Position numbers and translations under genes: made by a program
Source of the DNA: an uncultured Acidimicrobiales bacterium
GTDB taxonomy: Bacteria > Actinomycetota > Acidimicrobiia > Acidimicrobiales > SHLQ01
Direction of reading: 5' to 3'
NCBI GenBank assembly: GCA_938015295.1
Contig: CALLQB010000039.1
Location: 1 to 40,116, forward strand
Length of the DNA: 40,116 nucleotides
Shown: positions 23,655-30,742 of the stretch, in pieces
How positions within the stretch are numbered: position 1 is the stretch's first letter
Layout: every line of letters begins with the position of its first letter
Notes under the pieces: model-generated
Database searches by the model: none
Seen by the model: only the letters and a program-made list of their open reading frames with translations
Told to the model about the DNA's origin: nothing

Positions 23655-25721
23655 ATGGACCACCACCAGCACCATCACCAGACATCCAGCGAACCCGAAG
23701 TAGCGGGGCCCCATCATGGCGGGCACGACAAACACTCTGGCCACGACCCCGAAATTTTTCGCCGGCTGTTCTGGTGGAACCTGATCCTGGCAATCCCGGT
23801 CTTAGTGTTCTCGCCCCAAATCCAGGAATGGTTCAACTACACGATCAACTTCGCAGGGGCCGAATGGATCGCTCCTGTGGTCGGAACGATCGTCTTCCTG
23901 TGGGGAGGCCGTCCATTCTTAGCGGGAGGTTTGACCGAGGTCCGCGATCGCCAGCCAGGAATGATGTTGCTGATTTCCCTCGCTATCACCGTCGCCTACG
24001 TTTCGTCGCTTGCGTCCTTCGCCGGTTGGGGGGAGCTCGACTTCTGGTGGGAACTAGCTGCACTTATCGTCGTGATGCTCCTCGGGCACTGGCAAGAAAT
24101 GAAGGCAATAGGCCAAGCCCGCGGCGCCCTGGCTGCCTTAGCCGAGCTTCTCCCCGACACCGCAGAACGAGTCACAAGCGAAGGCATAGCAGAGGTTGCA
24201 ATCAACGAGCTTCAAGTCGGAGACGTCGTACTAGTCCGCCCGGGAGGTCGAGTTCCGGCCGACGGGTCAATCGTCGAAGGCCGAGCAGCCTTCGACGAAT
24301 CGATGATCACAGGCGAGTCTCGGCCGGTCACTCGCAAGCCCGGCGCCCGCGTCGTGGCAGGCACCGTCTCAACAGACTCATCAGTACGAATCCGGATTGA
24401 GGCCATTGGTGATGACACCGCAATCGCCGGCATTCAACGGCTCGTCACCGACGCTCAATCCTCCAAGTCCCGAGCCCAAGCGCTCGCCGATCGCGCCGCT
24501 GCAGCGCTCTTCTATCTGGCCGCCGGAGCAGCAGTAACGACCATGGCAGCCTGGTGGATCGCCGGCGACGCACCCGAAGGTGTCATCAGAACCGTCACAG
24601 TCCTGGTGATCGCGTGCCCCCATGCACTCGGGCTCGCTATCCCGCTCGTGACCTCAATTTCGACAGCCACGTCAGCCCAAGCCGGAATCTTGGTCAAGAA
24701 TCGACTCGCCCTCGAAACCATGCGCTCCGTTGACACCGTCCTATTCGACAAAACCGGAACCCTCACCAAAGGAAACCACGCCGTCGTCGACAACATCGCA
24801 GTCGACAACTGGACAGGCCCTGAGATCCTCGCTCACGCCGCCGCCATCGAAACCGAAAGCGAACACCCGATTGCCCGAGCAATCGTTACCGCCGCATCCA
24901 ACCAAGGCGACCTCCCACCAGCCACCAGCATCACAGCGCTAACCGGCCTCGGCGTGCAAGGCATCATCGACGGGCGCAGCTTTGCTGTCGGCGGACCCGC
25001 CCTTCTCAACCACCTCAGCGCCACCGAGCCCGACACCATCACCGACACACTCGACAAGTGGCGGCAACAGGGCGGATCGGTCCTGTACGTATTCTGCGAC
25101 GCCGCGGTAATCGGCGCATTAACTCTCGCCGACGAGATCCGCCCCGAATCCAAAATCGCTATCGATGCACTCCACGAACGCGGAGTTCGCGTGGTCCTTA
25201 TCACCGGCGACGCGAAGCAGGTAGCTGACGGTGTAGCAACCCAGCTCAACATCGACGAAGTCTTTGCCGAAGTACTCCCCCAAGACAAAGACTCCAAAGT
25301 CGCCGAACTCCAAGCTCGCGGCCTCACCGTCGCCATGGTCGGCGACGGCGTAAACGACGCACCCGCCCTCGCACGAGCCGACGTCGGCATCGCCATCGGC
25401 GCCGGAACCGACGTCGCAATCGAATCAGCAGGTGTCGTCCTCGCTTCCAGCGATCCCCGCGGCGTAACCGGCATCATCGACCTCTCGGTGGCGTCTTACA
25501 AGAAGATGACCCAAAACCTGATTTGGGCAACCGGCTACAACCTCGCGGCAATCCCAATCGCCGCAGGAGCGTTCGCATTCGCCGGCATATCCCTCCCACC
25601 CGCAGCAGCAGCCATCGCCATGAGCGCCTCGACCATGATCGTCGCCGCCAACGCCCAACTCCTCCGACGCCTCGACCTTCGACCCGAACCGCTCCCGGCC
25701 GGCACGAAAGGGCATTCGTAG
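23655..25721 (+). CDS. copB: CopB-type P1B-3 ATPase (CPH motif)
   Basis: A 688-residue metal pump. There is no HMA domain; the N-terminus (1-35) is a His-rich tail (MDHHQHHHQ ... PHHGGHDKHSGHD), as in CopB pumps. The membrane metal site is ACPHALGLAIP near residue 320, the phosphorylation site DKTGTLT near 365 and the hinge GDGVNDAPAL near 563. Its end, AIAMSASTMIVAANAQLLRR, has the Met-Ser pattern of this subgroup. P1B-3 pumps are linked to Cu(II) or Cu(I)/Ag(I) export. It has its own MerR-type promoter and stands divergent from the regulator. It is complementary to the CPC pump rather than a duplicate. The start lacks a clear Shine-Dalgarno. Confidence 0.93.
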   Translation: MDHHQHHHQTSSEPEVAGPHHGGHDKHSGHDPEIFRRLFWWNLILAIPVLVFSPQIQEWFNYTINFAGAEWIAPVVGTIVFLWGGRPFLAGGLTEVRDRQPGMMLLISLAITVAYVSSLASFAGWGELDFWWELAALIVVMLLGHWQEMKAIGQARGALAALAELLPDTAERVTSEGIAEVAINELQVGDVVLVRPGGRVPADGSIVEGRAAFDESMITGESRPVTRKPGARVVAGTVSTDSSVRIRIEAIGDDTAIAGIQRLVTDAQSSKSRAQALADRAAAALFYLAAGAAVTTMAAWWIAGDAPEGVIRTVTVLVIACPHALGLAIPLVTSISTATSAQAGILVKNRLALETMRSVDTVLFDKTGTLTKGNHAVVDNIAVDNWTGPEILAHAAAIETESEHPIARAIVTAASNQGDLPPATSITALTGLGVQGIIDGRSFAVGGPALLNHLSATEPDTITDTLDKWRQQGGSVLYVFCDAAVIGALTLADEIRPESKIAIDALHERGVRVVLITGDAKQVADGVATQLNIDEVFAEVLPQDKDSKVAELQARGLTVAMVGDGVNDAPALARADVGIAIGAGTDVAIESAGVVLASSDPRGVTGIIDLSVASYKKMTQNLIWATGYNLAAIPIAAGAFAFAGISLPPAAAAIAMSASTMIVAANAQLLRRLDLRPEPLPAGTKGHS

Positions 25722-25752
25722 CGATGCACCTCCTCGACGCATGGACTAGCCA

Positions 25753-26076
25753 ATGAAACACGAGGACGCCTGCGCCAACACCACTCAAACCGACCGCGAC
25801 CGAGCAATTCATCCTCACGACCTGGCCGGGGCTCGACTTTCGGACCGCTTGCGACGACCTCGATCGGTCGCGACCATTACATCCTTACCTGCCTATACGT
25901 TGAGACCGATATGTTTTACCGCCAGCCAGACCAGCCACGTTTGCCTTCCGTCCGAAGTGCTCTGTGGATTCGGTGATCGACCTGCTGGCTCGGTTGAGCA
26001 ACTGCTCGATGTCACAGGCCACCGGATCAGGTTTTTGCCCGAACTACCACCCAAGCAGCCGGTGAGACCGTCGTGA
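25753..26076 (+). CDS. Doubtful 107-residue ORF between the copper pump and CDF-like genes
   Basis: ATG 25753 opens a 107-residue frame (MKHEDACANTTQTDRD ...) whose TGA overlaps the GTG start of the next gene (GTGA). That overlap is the only positive sign. The composition is rich in Arg, Pro, Ser and Thr, there is no ribosome binding site, and I recognise no domain. The 351-bp stretch it occupies (25722-26072) may instead be a leader with its own promoter for the transporter gene. I record it as uncertain. Confidence 0.25.
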   Translation: MKHEDACANTTQTDRDRAIHPHDLAGARLSDRLRRPRSVATITSLPAYTLRPICFTASQTSHVCLPSEVLCGFGDRPAGSVEQLLDVTGHRIRFLPELPPKQPVRPS

Positions 26077-26861
26077 CGATAAGCCGCTTTCACATCGCTG
26101 CCATGGATTGCTCAGCCGAGGAACAGCTAGTCCGGATGGCGCTGTCCAACCTTGACGCCCTTAACCGCATCGAGTTTCACCTCGAACAACGCGATGTCAT
26201 CATCGACCACGACACCGACACCGACACCATTGCCTCCGTCCTCGACAGCCTGAACCTCGGCGCCAGCCACATCGACGACAACAGCGAAATCGGCCCTCCC
26301 GCCGACACTCGACGTGAACGCAACGCACTGATCGTCGCGCTCGTTATCAATGCCGGATTCTTTGTCGGTGAACTAACCATCGGGTTGATGAGCCGGTCAA
26401 TGGGACTCATCGCCGACGGTCTCGACATGGGCGCCGACGCCACCGTTTACGCACTTAGCCTCGCAGCGGTTGGAACCGCAGCGGCCCGCAAGAAACAGCT
26501 GGCACGAATCAGCGGCTACCTCCAGATCGGGCTCGCGGCAATCGGACTGATCGAAGTCATCCGACGCTTCATCGCCAACGACGAGCTCCCCAACCCGACC
26601 TCGATGATTGTCATGTCGATTCTCGCGCTAGTTGGAAACGCCATCACGCTGATCGTCTTGCATCGCGTGCGTTCCGCGGAGGCACACCTACAAGCAAGCT
26701 GGATCTTCACGGCCAACGACATCAAGGTGAACGGTCTCGTCATTGCTGCAGCAGTCGGCGTGATCATCACCGACTCGCAGGTCCCTGACCTTCTCGCCGG
26801 CGGCATTATCTTTGGTGTTGTTGCGAGTGGAGCGAGACGCATCCTCAACCTAAGCCGATAA
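26073..26861 (+). CDS. CDF-like cation transporter with N-terminal single-Cys HMA-type domain
   Basis: A 262-residue protein from GTG 26073 (GGTGAG 6 nt upstream). Residues 1-70 form an HMA-like ferredoxin fold with AMDCSAEEQLVRM, one Cys instead of CxxC. About six membrane helices follow. The usual CDF metal motifs are altered: helix 2 has ADGLDMGADA (Asp-rich, no His) and helix 5 has FTANDIKVN. This combination matches a group simply called cation transporter that often accompanies metal ATPases; the metal is not certain. It has no C-terminal cytoplasmic CDF domain. It follows the CPH pump in the same direction and may share its promoter. Confidence 0.78.
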   Translation: MTISRFHIAAMDCSAEEQLVRMALSNLDALNRIEFHLEQRDVIIDHDTDTDTIASVLDSLNLGASHIDDNSEIGPPADTRRERNALIVALVINAGFFVGELTIGLMSRSMGLIADGLDMGADATVYALSLAAVGTAAARKKQLARISGYLQIGLAAIGLIEVIRRFIANDELPNPTSMIVMSILALVGNAITLIVLHRVRSAEAHLQASWIFTANDIKVNGLVIAAAVGVIITDSQVPDLLAGGIIFGVVASGARRILNLSR

Positions 26862-26884
26862 CCAAACGGCGCTCTTCGGGCGAG

Positions 26885-26898
26885 ATAGATCCATCTAT
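26885..26898 (+). promoter_or_regulatory. Inverted repeat upstream of the haloperoxidase-like gene
   Basis: ATAGAT-CC-ATCTAT, a perfect 14-bp palindrome. TACACT (26899-26904) directly follows and lies 9 nt before ATG 26914, so the palindrome would sit in the promoter spacer. The cognate regulator is unknown. Confidence 0.45.
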
Positions 26899-26913
26899 TA
26901 CACTCTGTCGCTG

Positions 26914-28707
26914 ATGACCCTCTCCTCTATCCGTCGCCCGGCACTCGCCATCTTGGTGCTTGTTCTTCTTGCGATCGGCACCCTTAACGTTCTTCGCTCG
27001 CCGAGCGTTGAATGCGTGCCGCGGAACGAATCCGTGGCGAATCTGTGGACCGAGACAGCCCTTGATGCGATCCGTCGCGACTTCCCAGCACCAACAGTTC
27101 ATTCCAGGAACCTGTACCACCTGTCGGCCGCAATGTGGGACGGGTGGGCGGCATACGAACCGAATGCCTCAGGGGTGTTTGTTAGCGAGGCCCGGACGGC
27201 CGCCGAAGTCGAGGGCGAACGCGCCGAGGCGATTAGCTTTGCCGCTCACCACTTGCTCACCAGCCGCTACATGAACTCGACTGGGGCGACAGAGAGCCTT
27301 GCTCATTTCGACGAAACACTCGCATCGCTGTGCTTCGACAAAGACGCAGCCGAAGACGGTGCTAGTCCGGCAGCATTCGGCGTGCGGGTCGCCAAGAACA
27401 TCCTTATCGCGTCGCTCGACGACGGGTCGCTCGAAACCAGCGGCTACATCGATCTCACATACGAGTCGGTGAACCCGCCGCTAATCGTGGACCAGTCCGG
27501 GACCGAGATGGTCGATCCCAACCGATGGCAGCCACTATCCATCGCAAGCCAGATGACCCAGAACGGCCAGCTAGTCGGCTCCTTGCCTCAGGTCTTCATT
27601 GGGCCAAACTGGGGGTATGTCACACCTTTCGCCATTACACCCGATCCCGAAAGAGGCCTCCCAGTCGACCCCGGAGCGCCGCCACTCCTAGAGAGTGAGC
27701 GCGACGCCTTTGTCGCGGACGCGAGCCTCGTGGTTGAGTTCTCCTCGAGCCTCGACCCGCTCGCCGACACCACCATCGACATCTCTCCTGCGACGATCGG
27801 CGACGTTGAACTCGGCACCTACGACGCCGTTGGTCGCCCAACCAACCCCATCACCGGGGTCGCCTACGAACCCAACGTTGTTCTCGAAGCAGACTACGGC
27901 CGGGTCATCGCGGAGTTTTGGGCCGACGGGCCGGACTCCGAAACGCCGCCCGGACACTGGAACACACTCGCCATAACTGTCGGCGACACCCTCGAATCCG
28001 ACGATGCCTTGACCATCGACGGCCAACCGGTAGACCGCCTCGAATGGGACGTGAAGACCGGCCTTGCCCTGAACGGAGCACTCCACGACACAGCGATCGC
28101 CGTGTGGGGCGCCAAAGCCCACTATGACTACGCACGCCCAATCTCGATGATCCGCTACCTCGGCCAACAGGGAAATCTCCGAGAGTTACCAGGTGTCATC
28201 GAGACCATCACCGAAACCAGCACTAAGACAGGGGAACGACACGCCCATCTCGGCGAATACATCGGCGAGCAAGCGGTGTTCGCCTGGCTAGGCGAACCGA
28301 CAGACCCCACCCGGATCACGAGCGGCGTCAACTGGATCCGAGCCGCCGACTGGGTTCCGTACCAGCGCGCTTCGTTCGTAAGCCCAGCCTTCGCCGCCTA
28401 CGTCAGCGGCCACTCCGGCTTTAGTCGAGCCGCTGCCGAAGTCCTCACCGAACTAACCGGATCCGCGTACTTCCCCGGTGGTCTCGCCACCCACACCGTC
28501 GAACCAGGCGGCCTCATTCACGAAGCTGGTCCGACCCAAACGGTCACGTTGCAATGGGCGACCTACCAAGACGCTGCCGATCAGGCGGGAATCTCCAGAA
28601 TCTACGGCGGCATACACGTGCCCGCCGACGATCTCAACGGTCGCGTCATGGGCGCAGATATCGGGAACACCGCAGTCGACACCGCACGCCGATACTTCAA
28701 CTCATGA
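26914..28707 (+). CDS. Vanadium-dependent haloperoxidase / PAP2-like exported protein
   Basis: A 597-residue protein with an N-terminal hydrophobic segment (about 9-27), probably exported. The C-terminal third has the vanadate/phosphate-binding set of the haloperoxidase-acid phosphatase superfamily: KAHYDYARPISMIR near 399-413, YVSGHSGFSRAA near 495-506 and RIYGGIHVPADDLNGRVMG near 563-581, supplying the Lys/Arg, Ser-Gly-His and Arg/His residues. Members oxidise halides with peroxide or act as phosphatases, and sequence alone does not decide. It is flanked by metal genes but has its own palindromic promoter region. Confidence 0.82.
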   Translation: MTLSSIRRPALAILVLVLLAIGTLNVLRSPSVECVPRNESVANLWTETALDAIRRDFPAPTVHSRNLYHLSAAMWDGWAAYEPNASGVFVSEARTAAEVEGERAEAISFAAHHLLTSRYMNSTGATESLAHFDETLASLCFDKDAAEDGASPAAFGVRVAKNILIASLDDGSLETSGYIDLTYESVNPPLIVDQSGTEMVDPNRWQPLSIASQMTQNGQLVGSLPQVFIGPNWGYVTPFAITPDPERGLPVDPGAPPLLESERDAFVADASLVVEFSSSLDPLADTTIDISPATIGDVELGTYDAVGRPTNPITGVAYEPNVVLEADYGRVIAEFWADGPDSETPPGHWNTLAITVGDTLESDDALTIDGQPVDRLEWDVKTGLALNGALHDTAIAVWGAKAHYDYARPISMIRYLGQQGNLRELPGVIETITETSTKTGERHAHLGEYIGEQAVFAWLGEPTDPTRITSGVNWIRAADWVPYQRASFVSPAFAAYVSGHSGFSRAAAEVLTELTGSAYFPGGLATHTVEPGGLIHEAGPTQTVTLQWATYQDAADQAGISRIYGGIHVPADDLNGRVMGADIGNTAVDTARRYFNS

Positions 28708-28759
28708 GAGTCAGAACATCAACTGCCACTACCCATGGACGCGCAGGTCTCGATTCCCC

Positions 28760-28801
28760 TTGCAATACATCAGTCGTGAGTTATATCATCAATGAATGAT
28801 G
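28760..28801 (+). promoter_or_regulatory. Promoter and operator of the CmtR-like operon
   Basis: TTGCAA (28760) and TATATC (28782) are 16 bp apart. The inverted repeat CATCA-n5-TGATG (in ATCATCAATGAATGATG) spans from the -10 into the start codon. A start at ATG 28796 would make the mRNA essentially leaderless, with the repressor bound over the start. Confidence 0.5.
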
Positions 28802-29110
28802 CATTCTGAAGCACTCTCTAATCTTGAACGGTTCGGCACAGCGTTGGCCGACCCGATCCGACGGCAGATCTTGTTATTACTACTGGACGGGCCCTCTTAT
28901 CCAAACGATCTCCTCGCCCAGATCGATACGAGCCAGCCGAACTTGTCGAACCATCTGGCATGCCTTCGCGGTTGTGGCTTGGTTCTCAGTGAACGGCAAG
29001 GTCGACGAGTTCGCTATGAGTTAGCATCGGGAGCGCTCGGACATGCCTTGTCCGACCTGGTGTCGGTTCAGCTCTCTGTCGATGAGCACGATCACATGGG
29101 AGCATCATGA
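28796..29110 (+). CDS. CmtR-like ArsR/SmtB repressor
   Basis: A 104-residue repressor. Its helix 4 segment SNHLACLRGCGLVLS holds C56 and C60, the same spacing and context as Cys57/Cys61 of mycobacterial CmtR, a Cd(II)/Pb(II) sensor. CmtR's third ligand, Cys102 near the C-terminus, is absent; here the tail is SVDEHDHMGAS with His98 and His100. The metal preference may therefore have moved to a borderline ion such as Co, Zn or Ni. The start is ATG 28796 or 28799. It overlaps the next gene by 4 bp and heads a four-gene operon ending in a P1B-4 ATPase. Confidence 0.88.
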   Translation: MMHSEALSNLERFGTALADPIRRQILLLLLDGPSYPNDLLAQIDTSQPNLSNHLACLRGCGLVLSERQGRRVRYELASGALGHALSDLVSVQLSVDEHDHMGAS

Positions 29111-29709
29111 TGGCGACCCTTGGGTTGGTGCTATTCGGGATCATGTTTCTCGTAGTCTTCGTTGCCCGCACCGTGGTGCAGAAACGTCGAACCGGTGACA
29201 CCGGGATTCGTGCCGGAGTATTGGGGGCATCGTTCGGATCGATCGAGTGGGTTGCCGGCTGGCTACTGGTAGTCGCACTCCTCGCTGGCGTTGCGGCGCC
29301 TGTCGCCGAGATGACAGGGCTTGACCCCTGGTTCACCTCCCGATGGGTTCGATGGATTGGTGCAGCGATCGCCGTCGCCGGGATTGGCTTAACCTTTCTT
29401 TCTCAGCTTTCGATGGGTGACGAGTGGAGGATCGGCGTCGACACTAGCGAGGAGACCGGGCTGGTCACCGCAGGAGCATTCGCCCTGATCCGCAATCCGA
29501 TCTTCGGCTGCATGATTGTCGCTGGTGTCGGCCTGGCAGTCCTCGTCCCCAACCTGATCTCGGCGGCGGGACTCATACTCCTCGTCATAGCGATCGAACT
29601 GCAGGTCCGATTCGTCGAGGAACCGCACCTACGGCGGCTTCACGGCGACAACTACGGTGCCTATTCGTCACGAGTCGGACGCCTATTTCCAGGAGTTGGC
29701 CGTGACTAA
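29107..29709 (+). CDS. Isoprenylcysteine carboxyl methyltransferase-like membrane protein
   Basis: A 200-residue membrane protein with four to five hydrophobic helices. The C-terminal ICMT/PEMT signature is present: GLVTAGAFALIRNPIFGCMIVAGVG, then IELQVRFVEEPHLRRLHGDNYGAYSSRVGRLFP, with the Glu-Glu pair and the conserved Tyr and Arg. Bacterial members are SAM-dependent methyltransferases of unknown substrate. It is coupled to the CmtR-like gene (4-bp overlap) and overlaps the next gene by 8 bp. Genes of this family recur beside metal-sensing ArsR regulators, but I cannot name a function in resistance. Confidence 0.8.
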   Translation: MMATLGLVLFGIMFLVVFVARTVVQKRRTGDTGIRAGVLGASFGSIEWVAGWLLVVALLAGVAAPVAEMTGLDPWFTSRWVRWIGAAIAVAGIGLTFLSQLSMGDEWRIGVDTSEETGLVTAGAFALIRNPIFGCMIVAGVGLAVLVPNLISAAGLILLVIAIELQVRFVEEPHLRRLHGDNYGAYSSRVGRLFPGVGRD

Positions 29710-30742
29710 ACAACGAACTCTCGTCGTCGGCGGTGCAGGCGCTATCGGCCACCACGTGGCACGGCTCCTCGTCGACACTGGGCATAACGTCATCGTGTCG
29801 AGCCGCAATGGTGATCGGGCTTCAACAGCTGCAAGACAGATACCGGGGGCCAGCCCGGCGGTAATCGATACCGCTAACGCCCAACTCGAGCTACCGGCAG
29901 ACGTCAATCTGGTTATCGATTGCACCGGCACCTCGCAGACCGTAATCGCCGAAGCAACCGCGGTAGCGGCAGCCGATCTAATCGACATCTCCGCAACAAC
30001 GACACACCTCTTGGCCCTCGCCGGTCTCGATCAGATCTTTGTCAACGCCGGGAGCAGAGCAATCACCGGAGTTGGGCTGGCACCAGGACTATCCACGCTG
30101 CTTGCCAGAGCTGTGCATGACACCGAGCATCTCGAGCCGATCACGATCAACGGCATCCTCGACACCCGCGATGAGCACGGCGAGGGCTCGGCAGCGTTCA
30201 CGATGGGAAAGGTCGGCACCGACTTCGCCGACCCAACAACTGGCGCCATGATCCGGAACTTCACCGGCCTACGGAGGCCGAATCTCCCCGCAGGGTTCGG
30301 GAAGCTCCTTGTAGCCCGCGCCGACTTTCCCGACCAGTACACCCTCACCAACGCTCTCGGCGTACCTGTCACCACCAACTACGGGTTTACCAGCACCGCA
30401 ACAACGCTCATCATCGCCGCCGCAACCCGAATACCCCGAGCCGGGAAGCTCCTCGACCGCATCGCGCAGAAAACTCCTCGACCGACCGGAACCGGACCAT
30501 GGCTCATCACCGCAGAAACTACTCAACGAACCGCCTGGGCCACCGGAACTGGACAGGCGATAGGAACCGCGGCAATGACCCAACTCGCCGCCGCACACCT
30601 CGCCGTCGGCAAACTCAAACCAGGGGTCCACAGCATCGATCAACTGATGGAACTCGATGACCAAACCCTTGCCGGCCTCGCTCACCACGGGATCGCCGTC
30701 GCCGTGAACCGCTACCGGCACCACAGAGAACTGAGCAAATGA
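29702..30742 (+). CDS. Saccharopine dehydrogenase-like NAD(P)-binding protein
   Basis: From GTG 29702 (AGGAG 6 nt upstream) this is a 346-residue protein with an N-terminal Rossmann motif LVVGGAGAIGHHVARLL, then SSRNGDRA for the cofactor 2' end, and ATTTHLLALAGLDQIFVNAG and GVGLAPGLSTLLARAV as in saccharopine dehydrogenase-like reductases. The C-terminal region is helical. Such proteins reduce or oxidise small amino or keto compounds; the substrate here is unknown. In-frame ATG 29657 lies deep inside the methyltransferase gene and lacks a ribosome site. A 4-bp overlap couples it to the ATPase gene. A metallophore link would be speculation. Confidence 0.78.
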   Translation: MTKQRTLVVGGAGAIGHHVARLLVDTGHNVIVSSRNGDRASTAARQIPGASPAVIDTANAQLELPADVNLVIDCTGTSQTVIAEATAVAAADLIDISATTTHLLALAGLDQIFVNAGSRAITGVGLAPGLSTLLARAVHDTEHLEPITINGILDTRDEHGEGSAAFTMGKVGTDFADPTTGAMIRNFTGLRRPNLPAGFGKLLVARADFPDQYTLTNALGVPVTTNYGFTSTATTLIIAAATRIPRAGKLLDRIAQKTPRPTGTGPWLITAETTQRTAWATGTGQAIGTAAMTQLAAAHLAVGKLKPGVHSIDQLMELDDQTLAGLAHHGIAVAVNRYRHHRELSK

